From: Ruminococcus sp.
GTDB taxonomy: Bacteria; Bacillota; Clostridia; Oscillospirales; Ruminococcaceae
Direction of reading: 5' to 3'
Length of the DNA: 64,000 nucleotides
Assembly (NCBI GenBank): GCA_017397925.1
Contig: JAFQHO010000006.1
Coordinates: 32,719-96,718 of the forward strand
The position numbers and the translations under genes were made by a program. Below, piece after piece: positions 19,176-27,695 of the stretch; the stretch's first letter is position 1; each line of letters begins with the position of its first letter. The notes beneath the pieces were generated by a model that was given only the letters and a program-made list of their open reading frames with translations, was not told the DNA's origin and made no database searches.

Positions 19176-19781
19176 TCATTCAAAATCCTTGATACACTTC
19201 ACCAGAATCCCTTGAATTACAAAATCTTCATATAAATCTTCATATTCTTCATTTTCAGCCAGCAGATATGCTCGTCCTCGTTCTTCATCATACATCAGGC
19301 GTTTCAGTGTTGTTCCGCCATTTTTGTCAAGACCAACTACAATCTGATGATACTCAGCATGATCCTGTTTTCTTATGATAAGAAGGTCTCCGTCATCAAT
19401 TCCGGCGTCAATCATGGAAAATCCGCTTGCGCGAAGGAAATAATGCTGTCCATGTCCTAAGCATCCCTTTGGTACAGGCTTCCAGCCAAGAATAGCTCCT
19501 TCCGCAAGGGCAGGCTCTCCGCAAGCAACTCCTCCTAATTCGGGAAGCATCTCATATTCCACATCATCGTCATAATCGTGAATGACTCTTAATATATGAC
19601 GGGGTTCATACTCAATCAAGCCTTCTTTCGCCATATATGGGATATACCTCGATATAGTACCCGAATTCAGTCCTGTTTCATGAATAAGCTCTGTTTGCGT
19701 GGGCGCACGGCCGAATTCATCATTCAACGCATCTATGGCTTCCAGTATCAATTCTATTGTTTCTTGTTTTTTATGCTGCAT
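19176..19781 (-). CDS. LexA-like S24 repressor
   Basis: This 201-residue protein has an N-terminal winged-helix DNA-binding domain (about 5-65, TQTELIHETGLNSGTISRYI) and a C-terminal S24 peptidase domain. The self-cleavage site is C87-G88 (GGVACGEP), with catalytic Ser122 (ASGFSMID) and Lys160 (TTLKRLM), so RecA-stimulated self-cleavage should work. It most likely represses its own operon, which includes the translesion polymerase, and probably the rightward early genes as well, acting as a prophage repressor induced by SOS. It is the first gene of the leftward operon, behind a consensus promoter overlapped by a dyad. A host-type LexA is less likely given its position next to phage replication genes. 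Confidence 0.88.
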   Translation of the reverse strand: MQHKKQETIELILEAIDALNDEFGRAPTQTELIHETGLNSGTISRYIPYMAKEGLIEYEPRHILRVIHDYDDDVEYEMLPELGGVACGEPALAEGAILGWKPVPKGCLGHGQHYFLRASGFSMIDAGIDDGDLLIIRKQDHAEYHQIVVGLDKNGGTTLKRLMYDEERGRAYLLAENEEYEDLYEDFVIQGILVKCIKDFE

Positions 19782-19802
19782 AAAAACACCTCAATTTTCT
19801 AT

Positions 19803-19853
19803 GTGGGGTATTTACCACACTTATAGTATAGCACATACGTTTCACTTTGTCAA
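19803..19853 (-). promoter_or_regulatory. Leftward repressor promoter with overlapping operator
   Basis: On the - strand, TTGACA (19848-19853), exactly 17 bases and TATACT (19825-19830) form a near-perfect promoter. An imperfect palindrome GTGTGGTAAATACCCCAC (19803-19820) covers the start point and first transcribed bases, as expected for an autoregulatory repressor operator. Confidence 0.82.
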
Positions 19854-20059
19854 GACTAAAAATAATTCGTGTACTTCGATTTTCACGATTGCTCAAAGTA
19901 CCGATTTAAGGGGCTTTCATGATTTTTTGCTTCACTTTTCGTGATATATTTCCGGTGAAAATTTCTCTATTTTTGTTGTAATTGCACAAGTAACAAATAT
20001 AAATACAAGCAAATCTACAGCATTTTCGCTAAAATCAACTACAAAAACGCCTCAAATCT

Positions 20060-20104
20060 CACTTCGCTTTTCGAAGTGCGATATTTTTTTCGATGTGTTA
20101 TGAT
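20060..20104 (+). promoter_or_regulatory. Candidate rightward early promoter/operator
   Basis: A perfect 7-base palindrome, CACTTCG and CGAAGTG with a 5-base spacer (20060-20078), lies just upstream of TATGAT (20099-20104), a plausible -10 box. No good -35 box is seen because the palindrome occupies that place, which fits a repressed or activator-dependent early promoter. Confidence 0.45.
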
Positions 20105-20315
20105 ATACACACAGTCAAACAAACGACTGAAAACAAAAGAGCATCAAACCGCCTGATTTGCAATAGGGCGATAAGGATATGCGGAATAACAGCTTATTAG
20201 AACCTCCCATTTTTATGGGCTGACTTCATCTATTTTCTGTAAAGCTGTATCTGCATACCCGTGGATTCCTATTGTCAGATCGGGCTTTTTTGTTGCTCGG
20301 ACAAGGAGTGAAAAT
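20105..20315 (+). other. Long untranslated early leader
   Basis: About 210 bases between the candidate early promoter and the first replication gene hold no convincing ORF. They contain a small hairpin, CCCAT and ATGGG around four Ts (20207-20220), and a T-run at 20286-20291 after CGGGC. It may be an antitermination or leader-RNA region; nothing more can be assigned. Positions 19860-20055 are AT-rich with no gene. Confidence 0.4.
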
Positions 20316-20627
20316 ATGAGTCAAATCAAGCTGCTCCTCGATGTCGTCAGCGATTTACAGCATCTTGCAGACAGTCTGAAGGAATATGCACAGGCTGCTG
20401 TCAGCAATGAAAAGCTGAACATTGATGATTTTGAGGAAATCTACACATCGGAGGAAGAACCAATGCTACCGTCAGCTGAGGAAGTTCGCAGTAAGCTCGC
20501 CCGAAAGTCCCGTGAGGGCTATCAGAAGCAGGTAAGAGAACTGATTACCAAATACGGCGGCGAGAAGTTCTCCGATCTGCCTGCAACGGTGTACCCTGAA
20601 CTTCTCGCAGAACTGGAGGCGATGTGA
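20316..20627 (+). CDS. Small phage protein upstream of the DUF2800 gene
   Basis: This 103-residue acidic protein has an N-terminal helix with a heptad look (LLLDVVSDLQHLADSLKEY), an acidic linker, and a C-terminal helical part with KYGGEKFSDLPATVYPELLAELE. I do not recognise a characterised domain; small proteins of this type regularly precede DUF2800 and DUF2815 genes in Clostridial prophages. The ending resembles domains found at the C-terminus of phage single-strand-annealing or replication accessory proteins, but this is not firm. It is the first gene of the early operon, starts after AAGGAGTG, and its stop overlaps the next start. Confidence 0.7.
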   Translation: MSQIKLLLDVVSDLQHLADSLKEYAQAAVSNEKLNIDDFEEIYTSEEEPMLPSAEEVRSKLARKSREGYQKQVRELITKYGGEKFSDLPATVYPELLAELEAM

Positions 20628-21745
20628 TGAAAGCACATGCCTGGGTAGGACCTTCTTCCATTGCAAGAGTGCTTGCCTGCCCTCCTTCCGCACGATTTTC
20701 AGAGCAATTTCCCGATACGGCAAGCGATTATGCCGCTGAAGGAACTGAGGCACATGAGCTGTGTGAATATCTTGTCCGCAAGGCACTGGGAGAAAAGGTG
20801 CGAAAGCCGAAGGGAAAATTCCATTGTGAGGAGATGCAGGAATGTGCCGAGGGTTATGCCGCTTTTGTCATGGAAATGTACGAAACGGCAAAGCAGACAA
20901 CACCCGACGCAGTGCTTGTACTGGAACAGCGTGTAGATGTTTCAGAATACATCCCCGAATGTTTCGGGACGGCTGACTGTATTCTCATTGCTGACGGCAC
21001 CATGACCATATGCGATTACAAGCATGGAATGGGAGTAAAAGTCGATGCTGAAGATAATCCACAGCTGAAAACTTATGCGTTGGGTGCATTGGAGATGTTC
21101 GGTTGCCTGTATGACATTGATACAATTAAGCTGGTAATCTATCAGCCACGTATCGAAAATATCAGCGACTGGACAATTTCCAAAGCAGAGCTTCTCCAAT
21201 GGGCAGAGGAAACATTAAAACCCACAGCACAGCTTGCCTACAAGGGTGAAGGTGAATTCTGTGCAGGAAGTCACTGCCGTTTCTGTAAGGCAAAGGCTGT
21301 CTGCCGCAAAAGAGCCGAGCAGAACCTCATGCTTGCACAGTATGATTTTGCACCACCTATAGAACTGGAAAATTCGGAAATTCCGATTATTCTCTCCAAG
21401 GCAAGCGATCTGGTGGCATGGGTGAACGACATAAAGGATTATGCACTTTCACAGGCACTCAGCGGCGTCCGTTATGACGGATATAAGCTTGTGGAGGGCA
21501 GAAGCAACCGCAAGTACACTGATAAGGACGCTGTGGCGAAGGCAGTCACCGAGGCAGGCTTTAATCCATACAGCGAGCCTGAGATTCTCGGTATTACCGC
21601 TATGGAAAAGCTGCTCGGCAGGAAGAAATTTTCAGAGGTTCTCGGTCAATATATCGAAAAGCCTCATGGCAGTCCGACGCTTGTGCCGGATACGGATAAG
21701 CGTCCTGAGTACACAACTGTAAATAATGAATTTGAAGGAGAATGA
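20627..21745 (+). CDS. DUF2800 protein, RecB/Cas4-like nuclease
   Basis: This 372-residue protein is of the DUF2800 family, related to the PD-(D/E)XK nucleases of the RecB/Cas4 type. The core includes an upstream Asp-rich strand (ADCILIADGTMTICDYKHG, about 118-138) with the D...DYK pattern, followed by the QLKTYALGALE helix. A C-terminal cysteine cluster CRFCKAKAVC (about 209-218), together with an upstream Cys, suggests an iron-sulfur cluster as in Cas4/AddB. It is expected to act in phage recombination or replication-end processing with the DUF2815 protein next door. ATG at 20627 was chosen over a GTG one codon earlier because of GGAGG eight bases upstream; it overlaps the preceding stop. 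Confidence 0.83.
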   Translation: MKAHAWVGPSSIARVLACPPSARFSEQFPDTASDYAAEGTEAHELCEYLVRKALGEKVRKPKGKFHCEEMQECAEGYAAFVMEMYETAKQTTPDAVLVLEQRVDVSEYIPECFGTADCILIADGTMTICDYKHGMGVKVDAEDNPQLKTYALGALEMFGCLYDIDTIKLVIYQPRIENISDWTISKAELLQWAEETLKPTAQLAYKGEGEFCAGSHCRFCKAKAVCRKRAEQNLMLAQYDFAPPIELENSEIPIILSKASDLVAWVNDIKDYALSQALSGVRYDGYKLVEGRSNRKYTDKDAVAKAVTEAGFNPYSEPEILGITAMEKLLGRKKFSEVLGQYIEKPHGSPTLVPDTDKRPEYTTVNNEFEGE

Positions 21746-21750
21746 AAACT

Positions 21751-22311
21751 ATGAAAATGAAGAATCCAACAAAGGTAATCACAGGTCCCAAGACACGCTG
21801 GTCATATGCAAATGTATGGGAGGCAAAGGCAATCAATGACGGCAAGCCGAAGTTCAGCGTTTCTCTCATCATCCCCAAGAGCGATACCGTAACTGTTCAG
21901 AAAATCAAGGCTGCCATTCAGGCGGCGTATGACGAAGGACAGTCCAAGCTCAAGGGTAACGGTAAGTCCGTACCTCCGCTTGCGGCAATCAAGACGCCCC
22001 TCCGTGACGGTGATATTGAACGTCCGGATGATGAGGCGTATCACAATGCGTTTTTTATCAACGCCAACAGCACCACTGCTCCGCAGATTGTTGACGCTGA
22101 CCGTCAGCACATCATCGACCACAGCGAGGTGTACAGCGGCGTCTACGGCAGAGCCTCCATCAACTTCTACGCATTCAATTCCAACGGCAATAAGGGTATC
22201 GCCTGCGGTCTGGGTAATCTTCAGAAGATTGCCGACGGCGAACCCCTCGGCGGCAGAAGCAGTGCGGAGGATGATTTCGCTGATGATGAAGATGATGATT
22301 TCCTCGATTAA
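21751..22311 (+). CDS. DUF2815 single-stranded-DNA-binding protein
   Basis: This 186-residue protein is of the DUF2815 family, phage single-strand DNA-binding proteins of the T7 gp2.5-like OB-fold type. It has the typical N-terminus TGPKTRWSYANVWEAK, the central GDGDIERPDDEAYHNAFF-like segment, and an acidic C-terminal tail (DDFADDEDDDFLD) as found on SSBs that recruit partners. It follows the DUF2800 nuclease and precedes the polymerase, consistent with a replication/recombination role. The start at 21751 is spaced ten bases from AAGGAG; an ATG three codons earlier lies directly beside that site and overlaps the previous stop, so it is the alternative. Confidence 0.85.
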   Translation: MKMKNPTKVITGPKTRWSYANVWEAKAINDGKPKFSVSLIIPKSDTVTVQKIKAAIQAAYDEGQSKLKGNGKSVPPLAAIKTPLRDGDIERPDDEAYHNAFFINANSTTAPQIVDADRQHIIDHSEVYSGVYGRASINFYAFNSNGNKGIACGLGNLQKIADGEPLGGRSSAEDDFADDEDDDFLD

Positions 22312-22374
22312 GCAATAACGAATGTCGGGAGGGCGACAAACGGTACAGCCGTTCGGGTGGGAAGAAAGGTATTT

Positions 22375-24351
22375 ATGAAAGAACTGACAATAGACATTGA
22401 AACTAAAAGCGACCGTGACATTGTAAAATGCGGTGTTTACGCCTATGCAGACTCACCGCATTTTGCGGTTACACTTTTCTCTGTATCCGTTGACGGCGGT
22501 GCGGTACAGCTTTATGATTTGACGGCAGGTGATGTAATTCCTACTGAAATTCTGAAAGCACTTGCAGATGAAAGCATCATCAAACGTGCCTTTAATGTAC
22601 AGTTTGAGAGAATTTGTTTATCAAAATATCTGCAAGTGCATTATCCTAAAATCTTCAGTAGTTACAGCATTAATGAAGATACTGTTCATGATTATCTCTG
22701 CCCTCGCAGTTGGCAATGCACCATGATTCATGCAAGGTATTTAGGACTTCCTTCTTCTCTGGCACAGGTTGGAGAGGTACTGAAACTGGAACAGCAGAAA
22801 ATGTCAGAGGGAAAGGCACTCATCAAATTTTTCTGTATGCCTTATGAGTATAAGGATGGCAATCCTATTTTTCATAATACTGCCGATTATCCCGAAAAAT
22901 GGGAGCTTTTCAAGAAATATAATATCCGTGATGTGGAAGCGGAATTGGAAATCGACCGCAGACTTTCAAAATATCCTGTTCCCGACTTTATCTGGGAAGA
23001 ATTCTATCTCGACCAGGAAATCAATGACCGAGGCATTGCGGTGGATATGAAATTTGTAGAGGCCGCACTTCTTCTTGACGAACAGGCGAAAGCAAAGCTG
23101 TCGGCGGATATGCGAAGACTCACAGGAATTGAAAATCCGAACTCTGTATATCAGCTGCTTGAATGGCTGGAAAAGCAAGGCTATGCGTCGGATACGCTGG
23201 ATAAGGCAAAAGTAAAAGAACTGCTGAAGACAGCCCATGACCCTGTAAAGTCCGTACTTGAAATCCGTCAGCAGCTTTCAAAATCCTCCGTCAGAAAATA
23301 TACAGCGATGCAGACCGCCGTCTGCTCCGACCATAGGGCAAGAGGAATGTTCAGTTTTTATGGTGCAAATAGGACTGGCAGAGAAGCGGGGAAAATTATC
23401 CAGCTGCAAAACCTCCCTCAGAATCATATTCCCGACCTCACAGAAGCACGTAATACCGTCAAATATGGCTATTACGATGAAGTGGAAATGCTATATGATG
23501 ATGTGCCGGATACACTATCGCAGCTGATAAGGACTGCTTTTGTTCCTCGAAAAGGATATAAGTTTATTGTTGCTGACTTTTCTGCAATCGAAGCAAGAGT
23601 AATAGCATGGCTTGCGAGAGAGCAGTGGGTACTAGATACCTTTGCGTCCGGCGGTGACATTTACTGTGCAACAGCGTCCCGAATGTTCCATTGCAATGTT
23701 GTGAAAAACAGTGAGAACGGAGACCTTCGTCAGAAAGGAAAACAGGCAACGCTGTCATGCTCATATGGTGGTTCTGTGGGTGCATTAAAAGCGATGGGTG
23801 CTATTGAGAACGGTATGAAGGAAGAGGAACTGCAGCCGTTGGTAGACTCGTGGAGAGAAGCAAATCCAAACATTGTTAACCTTTGGTGGTCTGTTGACCG
23901 TGCTGTTAAAAAGGCTATCAAGGAAAAAAACACAACTGTAACGCACGGAATACGCTTTATTTATGAAAAGGGATTCCTGTTTATCGAACTACCATCGGGT
24001 AGACGACTTGCCTATGTAAAGCCAAAAATCGGTGAAAACAAATTCGGTGGCGAGTCTATTCATTATATGGGCATTGGTGCAAATAAGAAATGGGAATGGC
24101 TTGAAAGCTACGGTCCAAAGTTTGTGGAGAACATTGTTCAAGCAATTGCCCGTGACCTGCTGTTTTATGCTATGCAGACATTATCCCATTGCTTTATTGT
24201 TGCAACCGTGCATGATGAAATTATCATTGAAGCGAGCAAGCGTATGGCGGTAGAAGCAGTCTGCGAACAAATGGCAAGAGTACCTGCATGGGCAGAAGGG
24301 TTATTGCTCCGTGCGGATGGATATGAATGTGAATTTTATAGAAAGGATTAA
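22375..24351 (+). CDS. Phage DNA polymerase, family A
   Basis: This 658-residue polymerase has an N-terminal 3'-5' exonuclease domain (Exo I LTIDIETKS at about 4, a later YNIRDVEAE Exo III-like motif at about 182) and a family A polymerase domain: motif A DFSAIEARVIAW (about 400), the O-helix region RQKGKQATLSCSYGG (about 450) and motif C VHDEIII (about 612). It lacks a 5'-3' exonuclease, as is usual for phage replicative enzymes of this group. It synthesises phage DNA together with the primase-helicase downstream. ATG at 22375 is preferred over GTG at 22357 because MKELTIDIE is the family start and AAAGG lies just upstream. Confidence 0.92.
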   Translation: MKELTIDIETKSDRDIVKCGVYAYADSPHFAVTLFSVSVDGGAVQLYDLTAGDVIPTEILKALADESIIKRAFNVQFERICLSKYLQVHYPKIFSSYSINEDTVHDYLCPRSWQCTMIHARYLGLPSSLAQVGEVLKLEQQKMSEGKALIKFFCMPYEYKDGNPIFHNTADYPEKWELFKKYNIRDVEAELEIDRRLSKYPVPDFIWEEFYLDQEINDRGIAVDMKFVEAALLLDEQAKAKLSADMRRLTGIENPNSVYQLLEWLEKQGYASDTLDKAKVKELLKTAHDPVKSVLEIRQQLSKSSVRKYTAMQTAVCSDHRARGMFSFYGANRTGREAGKIIQLQNLPQNHIPDLTEARNTVKYGYYDEVEMLYDDVPDTLSQLIRTAFVPRKGYKFIVADFSAIEARVIAWLAREQWVLDTFASGGDIYCATASRMFHCNVVKNSENGDLRQKGKQATLSCSYGGSVGALKAMGAIENGMKEEELQPLVDSWREANPNIVNLWWSVDRAVKKAIKEKNTTVTHGIRFIYEKGFLFIELPSGRRLAYVKPKIGENKFGGESIHYMGIGANKKWEWLESYGPKFVENIVQAIARDLLFYAMQTLSHCFIVATVHDEIIIEASKRMAVEAVCEQMARVPAWAEGLLLRADGYECEFYRKD

Positions 24352-24354
24352 TGC

Positions 24355-24552
24355 TTGAGAAATAAATACAGGATTTGTGGTTCTAAAGTATATATTGAAA
24401 TGAAATGCAGAAAAGTTTGCATTATCTCTCTTGAATCATTACCGTTAGTTTTGCCCTACTTTAATACCAAAGAGGAAGCTGCAAAAGCATACAACAAAAA
24501 AGCAAAAGAACTCTTTGGTGATTTCGCTCGATTGGATCAGTATGCCGGCTGA
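24355..24552 (+). CDS. Very small AP2-like domain protein
   Basis: This 65-residue protein begins with TTG four bases after the polymerase stop, using AAAGG at the end of the polymerase gene. Its C-terminal half (YFNTKEEAAKAYNKKAKEL then FGDFARLDQ) matches the helix and end of an AP2/ERF DNA-binding domain, usually seen in plants and in homing HNH endonucleases of phages. The N-terminal beta part is present but divergent (KYRICGSKVYIEMKCRK). No nuclease is attached, so it is either a stand-alone DNA-binding peptide or the relic of an AP2-HNH homing endonuclease. Confidence 0.55.
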   Translation: MRNKYRICGSKVYIEMKCRKVCIISLESLPLVLPYFNTKEEAAKAYNKKAKELFGDFARLDQYAG

Positions 24553-24604
24553 ATTGAAATAGCACTGGTAAAGACGCACAAACAACCAATACAAAAAGTA
24601 TACA

Positions 24605-24629
24605 GACTGTCCTCCACACAAGGACAGTC
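24605..24629 (+). promoter_or_regulatory. Intergenic hairpin before the DUF4406-like gene
   Basis: GACTGTCC and GGACAGTC pair perfectly around a 9-base loop, directly upstream of the SD (GGAAAGGG) of the next gene. There is no T-run; it may influence translation or message stability. Confidence 0.5.
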
Positions 24630-24643
24630 GGAAAGGGACTAAA

Positions 24644-25072
24644 ATGGCAAGCTTATACAACTCAGAAGGCTACTTCTCACCAACAGAGCATGAAGCCTTC
24701 ACCCGAATCGAAAAGGAAGAAAGGGTGGCTGCAAAAGCCGCTGCCTTCCGCCCTATCGTTTATATCTGCTCTCCCTATGCAGGAGATGTAGAGAGAAATA
24801 CAGAAAATGCGCGCCGCTATAGCCGCTTTGCGGTAGAACAGCACTGCGTTCCCATAACACCACATATTTACTTTACGCAGTTTATGAATGATAGCATCCC
24901 CGATGAGCGTGATACAGCTGTTTTTATGAACTGGGTGCTGATGAGCAAGTGTGCAGAACTGTGGGTGTTCGGCTCGGCTATCTCAAAAGGAATGCAGGCT
25001 GAAATCGACCGTGCAAAGCGTAAGCATATGAAAATCAGATACTTTTCAGAGGAATTGGAGGAACTGAAATGA
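24644..25072 (+). CDS. Nucleoside 2-deoxyribosyltransferase-like protein (DUF4406/DUF7768 type)
   Basis: This 142-residue protein has the fold signature of nucleoside deoxyribosyltransferase-like domains: PIVYICSPYAGDVERNTENA (about 36-55), a central LMSKCAELWVFG strand-loop and a GMQAEIDRA helix with the conserved acidic residue. Enzymes of this superfamily swap or hydrolyse bases on deoxynucleosides, so it may adjust nucleotide pools or make modified bases; activity is not proven for the phage forms. Its last codons overlap the primase start (ATGA). It lies within the replication operon. Confidence 0.75.
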   Translation: MASLYNSEGYFSPTEHEAFTRIEKEERVAAKAAAFRPIVYICSPYAGDVERNTENARRYSRFAVEQHCVPITPHIYFTQFMNDSIPDERDTAVFMNWVLMSKCAELWVFGSAISKGMQAEIDRAKRKHMKIRYFSEELEELK

Positions 25073-27294
25073 AATTTACAATTTACACCGCCGATTGCAG
25101 TGGCAATCCGAAGAACAGAAGTTATCCACATGAGGTAGTTGTTACATCGACTGCCGACTTGAAAAAGGCAGTCCGCTTTGACCATGTGTGTGCAAGGTAT
25201 ACGGATAATCTCCGCAGTGAGGCGAACTTTCAGATGTCCGATGTGTATGTGCTTGACTGCGATAATACGCACAGTGATAATTCTGAAGACTGGATTGACG
25301 CTGAAAAGCTCTCGGCAATTCTGCCCGACGTTGCCTATGCCGTTGTTTACAGCCGCAGTCATATGCTCCCGAAGAATGGAAAAACGGCACGTCCGAAAAT
25401 GCATATATATTTCCCCTCCTGCATTTGCAATGACGCCACTGTGCATAAGGAACTGAAACGCCGTATTCAGCGTGAACTGTCGTTCTTTGACAGTAACGCC
25501 CTTGACGCCGCACGATTTTTCTTCGGCAGTACAGGAGATGTGGAGTGGCATGAAGGCTCTCTTTCCATTGAGGACTGGCTGCTGTTTATGAAATCGAACC
25601 GTAGCATCCCACAGGGACAGCGTAACGCCACTATGTCCCGTGCGGCGGGTCGTATTGTCAAGCGTTTTGGTATCGGTGATGACGCTCATGAAAAATTCCT
25701 TGAAAGAGCCGCTGAATGTGAGCCTCCTCTGGATGATGAAGAACTGGAAACCATTTGGCATTCCGCTTGTAAATTCGGCAAAAAAGTAGCAAAGCAGGAG
25801 GGATATGTATCTCCCGAAGAATATGGCAAACACAGTATGATACCCGATGATTTCTCTGATGTAGGAGAGGCACGTACCCTTGCGGATTGTTTCGGTGATG
25901 AACTTGTATTTACAAAAGCTACGGATTATCTTCGTTATAACGGTGTTTATTGGGAGGAAAACGAGCAGTCTGCGATTCTTGCCATGATGGAACATACCGA
26001 TGCGCAGCTTACTAAGGCGGATGAACTGGAAGCCGCGGCACTTGAAAAAATGCAGATTGCAGGTATTAACATAGAAGCGGCAATGAAAGGCGGTAAAAAG
26101 TTTGTAGATAGCTTGTCGGATGAACAACTTGATGCATATAACGCCTATGCTTTTGCAAAATCGTTCAAGGCTTATGTTATGAAATATCGCAATATGCGTG
26201 GTCTGAACAATGCCCTTGACGCGGCAAAGGCTCTTGTGCAACGGCCACCCGAAGCACTTGACAGTCAGGCGATGTTGCTGAATACACCCGGCGGCACATA
26301 TTATCTGCCCGATGGCATGGACGGCTGGAGGGCAACGGACCCTGCTGACCTGCTGACAAAGGTTACTGCCGTTGTGCCTTGTGATGAGGGTATGCAGTTA
26401 TGGATTAATGCGTTGAAGGTGTTTTTTTGTAACGATTCCCAGCTTATTGATTATGTACAGATGATATGCGGACTTTGTATTGTGGGAAAGGTGTATGTGG
26501 AATCCATGATAATCGCCTATGGTGACGGACGTAATGGTAAATCTACCTTCTGGAATGTGATTTACAAGGTACTTGGCAGTTACAGCGGAAATATGTCAGC
26601 GGATGCGTTGACAGTCAATTGCAAACGTAATGTAAAACCCGAAATGGCAGAGCTGAAGGGAAAAAGAATGATTATCGCCGCAGAATTGCAGGAAGGAATG
26701 AGGCTGAACACTTCCGTAGTAAAGCAACTGTGCAGCACCGACAGCATTTTTGCAGAAAAAAAGTTTAAAGCTCCATTTGATTTTGAACCTTCTCACACGC
26801 TGATTTTGTATACTAATCACTTGCCAAAAGTAGGTGCTTCTGATGACGGAACTTGGCGTAGATTGATAGTGATTCCATTTCATGCAAAGATACATGGGTC
26901 AGCGGATATTAAGAATTATACTCAGTATCTGATTGATAATGCGGGCGGCGCAGTTCTCAAATGGTTGATTGAAGGTGCTAAAAAGGTTATTGCGGCGAAT
27001 TATCAGATTGCGCCTCCCGACTGCGTCAAAGCTGCTATCGGTTCCTATCGTGATGATAACGATTGGATGGGTACTTTCATCAATGAATGCTGTGAGGTAG
27101 ACAAGACCTACACTGAAAAGTCAGGAGACCTCTATCAGGAGTACAGAAACTACTGTGCACAGAACGGCGAATTTGCAAGAAGTACTACGGATTTTTATGC
27201 CGCCTTGGAACAGGCAGGTTTTAGCAAAAAGAGGACAAATGCAGCACGTTATATTTGCGGTCTTAGACTAAAGAGCGACGATTTCCTTAATTGA
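25069..27294 (+). CDS. P4/D5-type primase-helicase
   Basis: This 741-residue replication protein has an N-terminal primase-polymerase-like region (about 1-200, with DVYVLDCDN and ARPKMHIYFP), a PriCT-like linker, and a superfamily 3 helicase. The helicase has Walker A GDGRNGKSTFW (about 486), Walker B-like KRMIIAAELQEG (about 535), and a sensor/arginine region ILYTNHLPKVGASDDGTWRR (about 580). Such proteins unwind the phage origin and prime synthesis. It overlaps the preceding gene and is followed by a 173-base non-coding region with a large symmetric stem-loop, a candidate binding site. ATG has GGAGG upstream. Confidence 0.9.
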   Translation: MKFTIYTADCSGNPKNRSYPHEVVVTSTADLKKAVRFDHVCARYTDNLRSEANFQMSDVYVLDCDNTHSDNSEDWIDAEKLSAILPDVAYAVVYSRSHMLPKNGKTARPKMHIYFPSCICNDATVHKELKRRIQRELSFFDSNALDAARFFFGSTGDVEWHEGSLSIEDWLLFMKSNRSIPQGQRNATMSRAAGRIVKRFGIGDDAHEKFLERAAECEPPLDDEELETIWHSACKFGKKVAKQEGYVSPEEYGKHSMIPDDFSDVGEARTLADCFGDELVFTKATDYLRYNGVYWEENEQSAILAMMEHTDAQLTKADELEAAALEKMQIAGINIEAAMKGGKKFVDSLSDEQLDAYNAYAFAKSFKAYVMKYRNMRGLNNALDAAKALVQRPPEALDSQAMLLNTPGGTYYLPDGMDGWRATDPADLLTKVTAVVPCDEGMQLWINALKVFFCNDSQLIDYVQMICGLCIVGKVYVESMIIAYGDGRNGKSTFWNVIYKVLGSYSGNMSADALTVNCKRNVKPEMAELKGKRMIIAAELQEGMRLNTSVVKQLCSTDSIFAEKKFKAPFDFEPSHTLILYTNHLPKVGASDDGTWRRLIVIPFHAKIHGSADIKNYTQYLIDNAGGAVLKWLIEGAKKVIAANYQIAPPDCVKAAIGSYRDDNDWMGTFINECCEVDKTYTEKSGDLYQEYRNYCAQNGEFARSTTDFYAALEQAGFSKKRTNAARYICGLRLKSDDFLN

Positions 27295-27335
27295 GACTGT
27301 CATTTTAGGTATTGAAAAACATCGTAAAATAGGGA

Positions 27336-27438
27336 TGTGACATTCTGTGACTATTATATCTATACTTTACGCAGGCGAGGAAAAAGTAAAAAAGTGTATA
27401 TATGTAAGGTATAGAAATGAGTATCACGGAATGTCACA
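27336..27438. other. Long symmetric stem-loop, candidate origin or control element
   Basis: Outer arms TGTGACATTCTGTGA (27336-27350) and TCACGGAATGTCACA (27424-27438) pair with one mismatch. Inner arms TCTATACTTTAC (27359-27370) and GTAAGGTATAGA (27404-27415) also pair with one mismatch, separated on both sides by equal 8-base gaps. The outer arm contains a direct TGTGAC repeat. The element is AT-rich, non-coding, and lies directly after the primase-helicase gene. No promoter was identified in it. Confidence 0.6.
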
Positions 27439-27467
27439 AGCCTTAAAAAGGTTTAGGAGATTTTTAT

Positions 27468-27695
27468 ATGATGAAACTGAATTTTTATCACTGGGTTATA
27501 AAAAGCTTTCTTGGGCATGATGCCCCTGCAGGCGCTTTAGCTTATGACATGTCAAGGGATGTCTATTTCCCGAAAGAAAATAGCTATGATGATATTTACG
27601 ATTATCTTGTATATCAGCGTGAAGCATCACAGGAATTTATTGATATTTTCAAGTCGTTATGGACTGTTTACTGCAGGGTGATGGCATATGCGTGA
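27468..27695 (+). CDS. YozE-like (SAM-like fold) small protein
   Basis: This 75-residue protein resembles the Bacillus YozE family: N-terminal FYHWVIKSFLGH, a central FPKENSYDDIYDYLVY and a C-terminal helical segment ending in SLWTVYC. The fold in YozE is a small helical SAM-like bundle; the function is unknown. It has TAGGAGA seven bases before the ATG and overlaps the start of the VRR-NUC gene by 8 bases. It follows the large stem-loop, so it begins a second part of the early operon. Confidence 0.7.
   Translation: MMKLNFYHWVIKSFLGHDAPAGALAYDMSRDVYFPKENSYDDIYDYLVYQREASQEFIDIFKSLWTVYCRVMAYA

Noticed and set aside
19860-20055. Possible small genes or RNA in the lysogeny control region
   Set aside because: No ORF with an SD and no convincing RNA structure apart from the palindromes already listed; it looks like AT-rich control DNA.
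24868-26241. 457-codon open frame on the - strand
   Set aside because: It lies fully antisense to the deoxyribosyltransferase-like and primase genes, has no SD, and its composition is that of a complementary-strand shadow.
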